Of a stretch of 64,000 bases of DNA, positions 24,481-36,500 are shown piece by piece. The notes beneath the pieces were generated by a model. It was given only the letters and a program-made list of their open reading frames with translations. It made no database searches and was not told where the DNA came from. Each line of letters starts with the position of its first letter. Position 1 is the first letter of the stretch. The DNA is taken from the NCBI GenBank assembly GCA_023238725.1, contig CM041546.1:22328085-22392084 (forward strand), in the 5' to 3' direction. This DNA is from Scortum barcoo (lineage: Eukaryota > Chordata > Actinopteri > Centrarchiformes > Terapontidae). The position numbers and the translations under genes are program-made.

Positions 24481-27400
24481 CTTTTGGGGTTGTGGAGCAG
24501 TAATACAAAGTAAGGTGACTCATTTCTTCATCCATTGAATGATTAGCAATGTAAGGCAGTTACTTTTGAATACCTGATTTCACATTTCAAGAAACTTTTC
24601 CAGAAAAAAGTGAGTCAAGCCATTAAAACAGCAGTACTGTTCATAAACTAAGACGGTGCTTATCAGAGCCCTATTTACATGTATGTAAAATTCATTGTAG
24701 CAATAATTACTTAAGACACTGAGGCATTCAGCGTGAAACTGCCAGTGAGACTTTTTGTTTTCTGTACAAGAAGACTAACAGCTGCTTCAGAGCAAACCCA
24801 CATGTTTTACATCATCATGAATATGGAGGGGAAACAGTAACAATTTGTAGAGCAGAAAAGCTTAATCAAAGCAAAACTGAAAAAAAAAAATCACTGCCAG
24901 CACACAGTCACCCCATCAATTACGTCCCTAAATAAGAGATTGATTTGCTTCTTGGCTGTCTTTAAGGTCAACTAAACAGCTGCTGTCACTCTTCCCACCT
25001 GATTTTCCTCTGCATCATTGCAAGGTGGAGTCAGGTGAATAGAGGAAAGGGAAACTTGAGAGGAAGGGAGAGGGGAGAAGAGTTCCAGAAAGAGGGGGGA
25101 GGAGGAAGAGGAGGAGGAAAGCAAATTTGAAGGTTCGGATGATGAGAATGCACTGCCCTGCATCAGTGCGCTGTGCCACTGGGAAACTTGAGATGTGAGC
25201 AGATACGATTGTATGCTAGAGTTTCCCGCAAAGAGCCCCCTTCACGGCAGAGCGTCGGGGGAGGAGGGGAGGGAGGGTTTGCAGGGTGGAGGTATTATTG
25301 CGTTAAGACATCAGATCCAGGGCATCATCATCTGTATATCAGTTGCATAACACTTTCTGTGCCAAGGCAGAAAGGTATAGAAAAAAAACTGTGAAATTGA
25401 AAAATGAGAGACAAGGATGGAAGAGGAAGGAGAAAGAGGGATGAGGCTGAGGAAGTGGGGAAGGAAGAAAGGTCGGAGAGACTTGAAAGCAAGAAGACAA
25501 AAGGTTTAGAAGAAGAGAAAGTCAAGGAGAAAGTAGGAGATCTTTGGAGGTAGAGGAAAGTTTTATAACCTCTCATCAGCGCAGAGTCCTGGTGCTTTGA
25601 AGAGGCACCGGCCCAGATGAATTATTCAGTTTCTGGCTGGTTGATCTCCTCTGGGACCGCTGCTCGCTCTCCTCCAACGTTAGAGCACCACTTGACGGTA
25701 AATGCTCACTGGGACAAACAAGAGGTTCTTAAAAAAGACCTGTGCACTTAACTCGCACTACAACCCCCCCACTCGCCCCCTCGTCCTGACCAAGATCAAT
25801 ACACGGCAGAGCCAGATGTTGCACAACGCCACACTGGGGAAGGAGGGTTTCTAAGAGGAAACCTCCAGAGGAAGTTGTGTGCCTGCATTTATAAACGTAC
25901 TCATAGGCATGCCAAATGATTGCAGGGGAGGGAGCGCATTGACGGGAGAGGGTAGAGTGGCTTGCTTGAAATGTTCACGTCATTTTTTTTGTTTTTTTTA
26001 ACCATGTACATTTAGACAGAACCACAGTGATTTACAGAGCTCAGCGCTGTAATATAAGGATTTCAGCCCATTCCCAGAGCATCAGACGGTCGATGCTGAC
26101 AGGGCAAGAAGTGCGATGCTTTGGTTTCAGGCTGCTGGCTGCATTGTGAGGTCTAATGCTGCCATCTTCAGGTTATGTCCAGCTATTAAAATGACACGAT
26201 ACGATGGAGCTGAAAAGAAAACTACTGCATATGGGTGATTGTAACCTAAGTATGGTGATTATTATCACTGTATATAAAACTGATATTGCTCTGAGGGCTC
26301 AGCAGTATGTAGATACTGGTACAAATTAATAAAAAAGATCGTTCATGAAGGTGAATGTTCTCTCTGCCGCAGCTGCCATTTGAATTCTCTCATCATAGTC
26401 TACAACAAGCAAAATGAGGATTATTGGTGAATTAATTTTGGTTTTAGGATCTGGTCTATTTTTCCATCATTTGTCATTGAAACAGATCAATCTATTCTCT
26501 TTTGCACCCAAGTTCTGAGTCTCACAGGTTGACAAAGGTTTTTACCGTCTATAAATAAAAATCTGTAAATCAGTTACAGCTCACACAGAAAACAAGAGTT
26601 CACATCACTTTTGTTCTAAAGTCTGTTCACCAGCTTCCAGTTACGTTATTGTGTTTGTGTGTAAATTGATTTTTGGATTAGACCCTGACTGCTTGCATAT
26701 GATGCAAATATATGTCCTTGTATCGCTCTCAGATCCATCTCACTGTACCAAAAACAGACAAATGGCTACAGTGACACTGGACCCAAACTGTTCTGTTTTT
26801 CTGAATGTAAAAACATGAACATCAATCATCAGTGATGCTCGTACTATGGTTTTGCTAGCCTAAAGTAAAACATCACATAAATCAAAGATACCCAGCTTCA
26901 CTGCCATTATGACAGGTCATTATTAGGTGTGGCTTTAATGATGCAGTCGAAAGGGGGTTTTTCAAGAATGAGAGGTCAAATCTGGGTCAGAATTACAGCT
27001 GAAGCTTTGCAGTTTTTTTCCTTTTTTTTGCACAAAAACAAAGGTCTCTTTCGTCTGCATGTGTGTGCATGCAAATGTGTGTGTGGGGTTGTGGTGTGTG
27101 GTGCGGGGGCGTATGGAGGAATTTCCCATCTGCTGGTCGAACATAATATGAAATAATATGGTCTAACACATTTGTTTCCTATGAGCGGTCATTTTTGACC
27201 AGGAACACCACAGATGAGTCAACTCTGACTAAAAGCATTAAATATGGGGGAATATATGAAGCCTTCGTTCAGTCAGATTAAATATATCATATTCATGCCA
27301 GGGGGTAGTTGTAATTGGCCAATTAAAAAAAGAAGGTTGAGTGAATGTTAGTCTTACTTTTACCTAATTGCTATTGTTACTGTTATTACTATATCTTTAC

Positions 27401-27625
27401 AGTTTTTAGAATGATTTCATTCTATTTTTCCTTTGTTTCATTTGTTAACCCTTTTTAATGATATTAATATTTCAGCTGTTATGTCTTTCCTTTTTCATTT
27501 TCTAAAGACACTGATTTTGCGCATGAAAAATATTCATTTTAAGTAATTATTATTACTATTGATAATTACTATTGTATAATTACATTTCTTTTTATTTTAT
27601 AATCATTGTTTTTATTATATTTTCT
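24481..27625. other. Intergenic with polypurine tracts
   Basis: No gene recognised. The plus strand is almost entirely purine around 25030-25125 and 25383-25565. Apart from these simple-sequence tracts the stretch is ordinary intergenic sequence. Confidence 0.5.
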
Positions 27626-27946
27626 AGTAGTGGAAAGTGACTATTTCAATAAATTTACTCAAGCGGTACGTGCAATTTGGAGGTGCATCTGCTTTACTTG
27701 AATATTTACATTTATCACTATTACAAATCCAATTATTTAGTTATGCAACAATCTGAAAGATGACATTCTTTAAAATATACTTCTTGTATATTAAGAACAA
27801 AAGTAAATCTTTCTGATGTTTCTTCTATAGTACTGTTCACAGTAAAGTTTTCAAAGGAAGACTTTTACTCAGTAGACTGAATGGTTTATTTTTATATTAT
27901 GACATTGATTATTTAAGTAAAGGATCTGCATACCTCCTCTACCATA
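27626..27946 (+). mobile_element. Decayed CAGTGGTGG-type MITE
   Basis: It starts TAGTAGTGGAAAGTGA and ends with AAGTAAAGGATCTGCATACCTCC followed by a degraded CCAC terminus. The inner sequence has the ACTTTT/TACTTG words shared with the copies at 200-390 and 41706-44092. At about 320 bp it appears nearly full length, with both ends eroded. It has no coding capacity; hAT-like ancestry is an inference from the termini. Confidence 0.55.
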
Positions 27947-28707
27947 ATTTTTTTTGTGATATAGGTTTACTTCCTCTCTATTTCTTTGCAATGACCCAGT
28001 TTTTCCAGTGATTGATGAAATTAATCTTATCTTGAGAAAAGTCTGCAGAGGCAATGTTTCAAAGAGCACACATGTAACTACATATATGTGCATGTGTGAG
28101 AGTATGTATATGTATATATTCAGCCTGACATCCACCCTCTCCACATCCTCCTGGGTCTCTCCGCCGGCCAGTATCATCTCTCAACAGCCCAACGCTCGCT
28201 GGTAACACAACACTGGAGGCAAATGAAATGCAGCGCAGACAATCAGCTCTGCAGTGTCTGCTTTTGGTCTCGGCCTCAGACCCAACACCGCAGCCGACTG
28301 CGTCCAGAGCCTCTCCTCTATTTGCTCGGCTCTCGTCTAAATGGAGCGGGCTGTCCAAAGCTGATTTCTCCTCTTTTAGCTGAGGTCACACTGGAGGTGC
28401 TGGAAACCACAAACGGACACATTGTAACAAGCAGATTGGACACGCACGCAGTTCAAAGTATATTTTTTGGACGCAGAAATGCTCTCATTTGTTGAGGTAG
28501 ACCGCAGTGGGTGGAGCCAACAAGCAGTTTATTTTTTCAAAGCACATGCTAGATACATTTAAATGATAAAGAAATCTCTTTAGAATATAAGTGAAACTAT
28601 ATTGGCAATGGCATTTTCTCATTCTGTTATGACTATGGCATCTTGTAAAGGTCAGCACTGGACAGGCCAATACAGCTAATTCGAAGTTAGTAGGTCAGCT
28701 TTTTGCT

Positions 28708-29185
28708 GTTTTTAGCCTTTCTAGTGGCATGGCTTTAGGGATGGCACTGTTGTTCTAGCAGTCTGTCGGTTTGCCTTTTCCACCACTTTGGTCCAGTCTG
28801 AAATATCTCTACAACTATAAGACTATACAAGATTTGTACAGACATTCATAGTTCCCACAGACTTTTTGGATCTTTATTTAATTGTCTGTAATTGCTGGAT
28901 GGATTGTTATTTGGTACATATATCCTTGGCCCTCAGAGGAACACACTAATCCTAATGACTTTGGTGATCCCCTGACTTTTCCTGTAGCGCCACCAGTTGG
29001 ACAGTGTTTTACCTGTGAAATATCTCAACATCAACTAGATGGACTGCCAAAACCTTTTAATACAAACATTCATGGTTCCTAGATAGTGTAAACTGACTTT
29101 AGTGATCATTTAACTTTTTCTTTAGTGTTGCCATCGGGTGAAACTTTAACTTTGTCCAGTACTGAGGTTTATAACTAAATTCCAG
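28708..29185 (-). repeat. Modular dispersed repeat, minus-strand copy
   Basis: This is the reverse-complement relative of 3380-4115. It opens with TTTTTAGCCTTTCTAGTGGCATGG (the family's 3' end) and then repeats modules containing AAATATCTC, CATTCATGGTTCC, CTAATGACTTTGGTGATC and CCTGACTTTTCC. The GCTAA-rich head of the family is absent, so this copy lacks the family's 5' part. Confidence 0.65.
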
Positions 29186-30925
29186 AAAAGGCTTGTGTTG
29201 CAAATGTGTGCACACAAGAAATCATTTGCTGTGAAGCTTTGACTTTTTTGGGGGGGCAAATAAGTGACGTTAATGCTGCACACTTCTCAGCACTGTGTCA
29301 CCGTGCCTAAGTATAGCTTCCCAGAGCTGTTAGCGTGACAGCTGAGTCTTAGTTTACTTTTGTCTTCGGCTCCACTGAGGTTTAACTTATTTCTTCGGAC
29401 ACACACAATGACTTTGTATATACGTATAAATGTGTCAGAGCGCTCAGCGTGACCTTCCTCTGTTCCCCTGTTGTTCAGACGTTGTAGGGGGAGATAAACA
29501 AGCTGTTTTCTTGGCTCACTGATGTCTTTCTAAAGGCCACACTCTTGGACACTTAAAGTATTTACTGCAGCAAACTAGCAAGCAGTCATTATTTACTGTA
29601 ATTAGAGGTAAATGCATAGGCATAATGGGGGAAACAAACACACACGGGAGGCCATGCATGACGAATAACTGCATTAGCAATTTGATACAAATTAAATCAA
29701 TGGAGCCCAGCAAGACTGTGTGATTTACAACAGAAGGAGCCAAACAGAGAGGTGATCAAGGGGTGAACCAAGATTCTGATTTGTTTGTGCAATAAGTCCG
29801 CATAACTCAAATCTGCTAAACTGAAGAGGCATTCAGCTCCCTGAAAACATCATGGTAATGTTATTGTTAAAGCAGCCACTGTGTAACCACATCACTGGCA
29901 GGGGCACGGCCTCTGCCATGTTAAACAGCCCGTTTTAAAATCCACTGCGGTGGATGATCAGAGAGGCTGAGAGAGACAGAGGGAGATGGAACCTGCGTTG
30001 CCTCTCTGCAGCAGTTGAGTGGTTTTACTGTAAGATTGATCCAGCGATCACCTCATTTCCTCTCCCATATACCAGAGCAGCCAAAGCGCAGATAGTTTAT
30101 CCGTCTGAGAAAGTGATTTTAAGGTGCCAAGGACAACACAGGAAATGGCTCCGCAGACGTTCCACTGTCTGGTTATGGCAGGCCTGATTGCCGGCATCGG
30201 CGAGGTTGACCAGTGAGCGAGTGACAAAGCGATTCCGAAGACGGTTTCAACGTCAGCCATGCAGAACTCGGCTGACCAGGGACGTAAATCGATTTGACAC
30301 AGAGCGGTAGTTGTGGTCCTCTCTTGTAAGAATAGGGTTTTGTTCGATCTCACCATGCAGAAGTGGGAAACTGCTGAACCGTTGTGGATTTCAAAATAGC
30401 ACGGCACAAGAGAAAGAAAAGGACAAGACACCACTGGTGAGGATGTGGCATCTATTAATACACAGGCAGAGTAAACTTAGTTTTCATAAGCTTTAATGTC
30501 ATGTAAAAATGAAAACACGGGGAAGGACTTGGATGGAACAAACATCCTGAACAAGGATGCTTTTGCAGGCTGAATGTAAAACAGCCCGGCTAAGTGCATC
30601 CTTAGCAATGAGCTTTGTGGGCTTTACAATACAATGAGCTTTCCAAAAATCCAATATGCACATTGACTAAAAATATCCTGAGTAAGGCTGTAGAGGGAGA
30701 AACCCAGAATAAACTCATATCCCTGTTTGGCTGTAGTCTTCCCCTCCAAAGGAATCAATCGAAGTGGAAATTTTTTTTGGCCTTGCTATCCACTGATGGA
30801 TGGAGGGAAAGCTCACCACAGATATGAATATATCTAATATGTATGACAAAAGAGAGGCAGTTCTTTCTACTCTCAGTTTAAGGCCTGAGTGCACACAGCA
30901 ATATTTACATGTATGTTGCACACTA
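29186..30925. other. Intergenic, possible conserved noncoding stretch
   Basis: No gene. The interval 29490-29745 is free of repeats and rich in homeodomain-like TAAT/ATTA words (TGTAATTAGAGG, GCATTAGCAATTTG), the texture typical of vertebrate developmental enhancers. Conservation cannot be tested here. Confidence 0.35.
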
Positions 30926-31249
30926 TTAAAGGAGTAGTTCGACATTTTTGGGAGACACGCTTATTTACTGTCTTGCTAAGAGTTAGATGAGAAGATTAAT
31001 CCCACTTTCATATTTGTACGCTAAACTCATTAGCATAATTAGTTTAGCACAGAGGAAAAGGGGAACATATTTTATAGTGAGAAGTTGTAGTTTTATGAGT
31101 GCTTATGTGTGGAACTATTTCTTGCCCACGAGTTTTGACGTCTCCATTTGGTTTCCAGGCAACCAGGTGAGACTACAGGAGCACATTTAAAGCACATCAT
31201 CAGTGTTAAGCTCAATGATTGGATGTTTCCTAATGGACTTATCCTTTAA
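30926..31249 (+). mobile_element. TTAAAGGAGTAG-family element, near-complete copy
   Basis: It starts TTAAAGGAGTAGTTCGACATTT and ends ATCCTTTAA, so the outer nine bases form an 8-of-9 inverted repeat. It contains GAGAGTTAGATGAGAAGAT-like, TAGTTTAGCACAGAGG and GGAACTATTTCTTG words in the order I recall for a common percomorph repeat. Internal deletions are likely at 324 bp. It encodes no protein. The TTAA at each end is compatible with a TTAA-targeting non-autonomous DNA transposon, but that is inference. Confidence 0.55.
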
Positions 31250-31326
31250 AGGATTTCTGTACATAGGCTTGTACCTAGTTATCTTCATCTTATATTACTC
31301 CTGCCACTTCGTAACTCTATTAGTAG

Positions 31327-31517
31327 GCTTTAAAGGTGCTGCAGGGTGAATTTTGTTAACTTATTAACAGAGCCATGCTAGTTCCCTCTGTCTCTAGCTA
31401 CGCCAAGCTAAACTGATGGGCACTAAAGAGGCATGACACTAGTGCGAATCTGCTCTTCTAACTTTTGGCAAGAAAGTGAATACGCACATTTCCAATAAAT
31501 TCAAACTATTCCTTTTA
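31327..31517 (-). mobile_element. TTAAAGGAGTAG-family element, truncated inverted copy
   Basis: Read on the minus strand it begins TAAAAGGAATAGTTTGA and runs through GCGTATTCACTTTCTTGCC, AGTTAG, CAGTTTAGCTTGGC and GGCTCTGTTAATAAG before stopping at the AGCTTTAGAGG-like block. It therefore keeps only the first part of the family, and it faces the plus-strand copy 77 bp away. Confidence 0.55.
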
Positions 31518-34500
31518 CTCCTGCTCCATATACAGTACCTCAGTGTTATGTAGCTTCATCTTGCTCTGCCTGTCTGCATTCTCCAGAGACTTTTATTTCT
31601 TCCAGGGCAGCAAAGCCTATTTAGACCATCTTTGGACAGTAAATGTCTCTGCAGAAACTGTTTCAAATGAAATGTTAAGGTCAGCATCTCTTTTAACTAG
31701 ATGACACATAACACCTATATAGTGTCATATAAATACACACATACTCATGCACACACACAAAGTATTAGCATCGACAAGATGGAGGAGTGTAATAACACCT
31801 TTAGGAAATTAGCTGATGGCAGCAGCTCAGCTGCTCCTCGGCCTTACCTGAGGGGATCGACTTACAGAGGAGCCAACCAAATATCAATAAGTGTGATTTA
31901 GCTGTGCACTGCTCAAGGATAAAGAGCTTATGCATGAAACCTCTAGAAATACACTTCAGCTTGGCGTGTAAAATGCTGTCGCTTCAAGCAAATCCCTGAT
32001 TAAATGCCCCAAACACGTTTAGTTGGCTGTATGAGGGGAAGCCTGGTGTTGGCTGTGAGGCACAGTGCCAACCATGGAGGAGGACAGAAAGAAGAGGGAA
32101 GGATAAGGAAGGAAAAGGAGAGAGGGGGAGGAATAGTATATGTCTGAAAACCTACAGTGTGGTGCATTACATGCTGCAGATGAGTCTGTTTGAAGTCTGC
32201 AATGTTAATGACTTCCCTGAGGCATTCATGGTCCTCTGTGTTCTACAAGAGTGACATTCTCACGCATGATACCATCTCTGAATACAACTCTGACACTGAA
32301 TGGAAAGCCCTGATGTGCTGCATGTGTAATGAAGCTATTATATTGCTGGGTTGTGAGTTAAGTGCTCAATATTATCATACATAATTTTTGGAAATAGTGG
32401 CATTGTTTTTGGCTGCCCTTCAGGTGTTGAGCAAATTTAATTTTACTTGAATATTTTGGTGAGAGGGAAAGAAAAAGGAAGTGGTACGAAACAGCACTTG
32501 GGCATCGCGCCTCGTCTCCACAGCCAACAACACCAGGAAAGCTCGCTAAATGAAATATCACTTACTAACATCTGTAATACTGGTGCTGGATTTACTGCTT
32601 CTGTGAAGAGAACAGGACAACATTGCCTCATATGGATCATTAATTTTTATTACCTTTACTGGAAATCTCTTCATTTGGCATTTTATTGCCATTTCAGGAA
32701 GTAATGGCTGTTTTTCAGGGATGCACACACACTTGTCAGCTCTGCGGCCACAGACCCAGAAAATGAAAAGCTGTAGTAACACAAATCTGCTGCAACAATT
32801 GATTTTTTCTAATCATAACGCTGGCTGAGTACCTCATTACACCCCAGTGATCCAGTCTTTTCACCTAAAACACAGTGCTTCATCTGTTTCTGCACTGACT
32901 GGCACTTAAGAGTACACGTGATGGCGTACACAGAAGCAATGCAACTGAATGGAAGCACAGCAATGGTGAGGCCTGGAGCTGTTTACCATAGATTGATCAG
33001 CCCACGCATCTCATTAATAGAGACTGACTCATGTCGTGTTGAATGTAAGCCTTGGAATAGGGTCACACAGCCCGGAAAACGAAAGGACGCGAAACCAAGG
33101 TAACAGTGACACTGCGCAAGAATCCCAAGCACTTGTCTTGCAGACTGCAGAGTTTTGGCTGTGTATGTGAATATGTGCAAATATGTGGTTCATGCATGAT
33201 TTATGAGCCTTACAAGGTAGCATACATGAAAATAAATGACTGCTTTTTTTCAAGAGAACTGCGTAGCATTCTTTATTCTGTTCTGCAGGCCTCTTCAGAC
33301 AGTATTAATAACCATCAGGCAGCAAGAGAAAGTTGCTTTCACATGGATTTAGCTGAGACAGAAACTAAAATCTTCCCAAACCACGAAAAGGAAGTTGGTC
33401 TCCAACTTGCCTGGACACTGGGGCATTAAAATTTTTGGCGAGTCTGCACAAGATAAACCTCTTTCCCTAAGCTTTCTGCGTCAGCTGCAATGTGTTAGTC
33501 AGCAAATCACCACGATAACATCAAAAATAACCTTTTTAAAAAGAATGATACCTCACTTTGGAGATGTAATTAGCTCTTTAAAGTCGCGAAGGCTTAAGGT
33601 TTTGGAAGTAGGGCAACTCATTCATGTGTGATTAGGTGTTCTTAAGTCCATCCTCACGTAGAGAGAGAGAGAAAATGGAAGGAGACAGGTAAGGAAAGGC
33701 TTATCAACCTTTACATTGTCACAGGCACTTGGCTGTGGTCGTCCGGGACCCTTTTCCACACGTATCGTGGCGTGTAATTACAGCGTTGAGAAGAGAACTG
33801 AAAACCGCAGGAGAAAAGAAGGTCTCCCGTGGCAGGGCGAACTAGGAGGTGAGGGGTGAAGGAGGAGGAGAGGAGCTGAGAGGATCGAGCGGGAGCAGAG
33901 GAGGGAGCACAGCGTACGTCAGCGCTGTCGAATGCAGTCAAATTTCTCGCCACAATCAAACCGACGTGGGGCTTTGGCTTAGATGCACGAAGCTGGACTT
34001 ACTGGCTTACCTCAGCACTGCACCAGAGAGGGACTGTCACTGGATATTAGCATGTGGACCACTGAGCTGATTCCCCCACATCACAGTGGACAGCAGCAGC
34101 CTTACACCCCTCCTCACTCCCACTCTCCCGCCCTGGGGACACACACTCCCCTCCTGTGCACAATTTTGCTGCTGGAAACATTCCATTAAATATGAATAGC
34201 CTCAATAATAAATGGAAGCTCTCAGAGATTGCATCCTTGCACCAAAAAAAAGTGATCCACTGACACAAAGCTCTCAACAATCTCCCCGGTCACTTTTATG
34301 GTTTAGTGCCATTTGAAATCCTTTGAGAACAATCTGACACCACATAGTGTTTTTTTCTGAATACTGCTTACTTTGCATCTGAGTGCTTTTCTTTGTTTTT
34401 CAGTTTGACATGTGGATATACAATACAGTACTCGAGCTATTTCTACAGGATGAGACAAAATGTTGCAGACTCACACTTGAATACAGTTTCAGGCTACACT

Positions 34501-34583
34501 ATGTTAGAGAATGTGTGTGTGAATGGCATTAATTCCTCAGTTGTACACCAAAAAAAAAAAGGTTTTATATGCAGAGCAGCATG
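31518..34583. other. 3' flank of tmem74, no gene recognised
   Basis: The minus-strand 3' untranslated region of tmem74 must begin here, just below 34584. I could not settle its polyadenylation site. A short GA run lies at about 33660. Open frames here are short and unassigned. Confidence 0.5.
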
Positions 34584-35432
34584 TTAAGTCAAAGTCTCCT
34601 CCATTTCCTCCTCCAGGGACAGATGTGCGGAGGAGTGGCTGGGACTGGACCTGGTCTTCAGGCTGATGGAGCCGTACTGTTTGGCTGAGCGCTTAGAATA
34701 GGCGATGACCTTCCTCCTGTACATCTCCCCCTTCCACATGGAGATCATCAGCAGCGTGGAGAGCACCACGCCGCCCAGCGTGAGCAGGCACAGCCCCGCT
34801 ATGACGCACCGGTCCAGGTGGGCACCTATCCGGGCGCTCTCCATCTCCAGCCTCTCCATCTCCCTGGCCGACACGCTGTCTCGGTCCACCACCACGTCCC
34901 GAGGCACGGCGTACGAGATGATCACCAAGGAGATCCCGGTCACCAGGAACGTGACCGCACTTATAAACCCGTAGTCTATGGAGGTGCCGGAGCCCTCCCC
35001 GAAGGAGAGGTCGTCCTCGGACATGAAGGAGAACTCCGGTAAAGTCTCGGAGCAGGGCTCGCCGTTACGCACGGCTCTGTGAGTACTTTTACAGCTCGTC
35101 TCCGGGCTGGCCAGCCGGAGGTTGACATTCTCATCGATGTACGTGAACGATGTCTCTAATTCCTCGTCGCAGCAAACCCTGACTTTCTCCTCGCCGAGGT
35201 GACCGAGTTTAACCTCTGCGCCGGCCCTGCGCAGCGCCGTCCTTGGCGCCGGGTGACAGCGCTCATGGCAGCCGCGGGCCGGGTTACAGCCGCCCTCCCC
35301 CGGGACAGCTCCTCCTGTTGATCTGGATGGAAAATGCAGCCCGCTGGAGACCCGGTCAAGGGCGTCGGGCTGGTCGGGCTGGTCGGGCTGTCTGCCTCCC
35401 TCATCGGCGGGAAGCAGCTCTGGAGAAGCCAT
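34584..35432 (-). CDS. tmem74: Transmembrane protein 74 (autophagy-linked two-pass membrane protein)
   Basis: The 282-residue product, in one uninterrupted coding exon, matches the recalled TMEM74 family best in its C-terminal half. The diagnostic segment DYGFISAVTFLVTGISLVII starts at residue 153. Membrane helices lie at about 154-176 and 208-232. Between them is a short loop with a DRDSVSAREMERLEME stretch (183-198), and HLDRC (205-209) leads into helix 2. A Tyr-containing KQYGSISLK motif follows at 251-259. The N-terminal 150 residues are low-complexity and acidic, with a triple QPD run at 15-23. Human TMEM74 is about 305 residues and acts at lysosome/autophagosome membranes to promote autophagy. 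The ATG at 35430-35432 is the first of the frame. 5' untranslated exon(s) probably lie beyond 35432. The paralogue tmem74b is the alternative, but the neighbouring trhr favours tmem74. Confidence 0.9.
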   Translation of the reverse strand: MASPELLPADEGGRQPDQPDQPDALDRVSSGLHFPSRSTGGAVPGEGGCNPARGCHERCHPAPRTALRRAGAEVKLGHLGEEKVRVCCDEELETSFTYIDENVNLRLASPETSCKSTHRAVRNGEPCSETLPEFSFMSEDDLSFGEGSGTSIDYGFISAVTFLVTGISLVIISYAVPRDVVVDRDSVSAREMERLEMESARIGAHLDRCVIAGLCLLTLGGVVLSTLLMISMWKGEMYRRKVIAYSKRSAKQYGSISLKTRSSPSHSSAHLSLEEEMEETLT

Positions 35433-35510
35433 TCGCGTTTCACCACCCTCTGCTTCACTCTGAGCCTTCCTCCCACGATCCTTTCACTCCACAGCATCCC
35501 TAATAAGAGG

Positions 35511-35542
<32 letters not shown>

Positions 35543-36432
35543 CAGCGTCAAGTTAAATGGTGCATCTTAATGAGATTACCGCCAGTGCAAAGCGTGAACG
35601 CTCTCATTCACGATGCGCAAAAAAACGACAGCAACTTTTGCGTATTTTGGAGCGATGCGCACAACGCACTGACAATCAACAGCACTTTAAAGTTGATAGA
35701 GACAGATAAGATAGAGATCCGTGCACCCACCTTGAAAGGCGCTTACAGTGGCCGCGATTAGCCAAATGCCTCTGTATCCAATTAGGGAAACAATCCACGT
35801 GTAAACCGAGATTAAGATAGATTTAACATCGGTTTGAAAATGACACACAGACAGACAAACAGACAGAATGGACGCGTGGAGGAAACTGCGCTCAAACTAA
35901 ATCACACGCAAAACACAGCCTGTGCAGTTTGTCCACTTCCGAGAAAAATCCTGGCTGAATGATTCCTCCCTGCAGCCGGGCTGGACACACACATGCATCC
36001 GACTCCTGCACACTTTGTCTGAATTCAGCAGGAGACGTGAGGGTGGACCAGTCATGCACAGCCCGGTTTGATCTCCTCTCTAATCCCTCACACACACACA
36101 CACACACACATAAAACCCCTCCTCAGACTGCACACTGATGCAAAGAGATGAACTCACCGCGCTACTTCAGCATCCCTTCCGCCCTCTCCTCCTCCTCCTC
36201 TTCTCCTTCCTCTTCGTGGACTCTACAGCGGGTTGTGTGGGGCAGAGATTAAAAAAAAAAAAAAAATCATCGGTGCATACCCTCTGAACGGATGCTCTCC
36301 CTGCTCGGTGCTGGGGCGGCAGGCTGCACCGGGGGCGGGGGCGGGGGAGAGCTCTCCGTTAGTCCCTCCCACGCCTCTGCTGAAAGGAGCGCCGCTATCT
36401 GTGAGCCGATTGAGATCACAGACAGTCAACAC

Positions 36433-36470
<38 letters not shown>

Positions 36471-36500
36471 CAGGGGATGGGGATTTGAAGGGCTGAGGCG
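35433..36500 (-). promoter_or_regulatory. Probable tmem74 5' region (GC- and CA-rich)
   Basis: Immediately upstream of the tmem74 start, CpG frequency is higher than in the surrounding desert. The region holds a (CA)n tract at 35512-35541, another at about 36089-36110, a poly-A run near 36248-36265, GC boxes of the GGGGCGGGGG type at about 36336-36352, and a (GA)n tract at about 36437-36470. GC boxes and no clear minus-strand TATA box suggest a dispersed, CpG-type promoter. The transcription start was not located. Confidence 0.4.
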
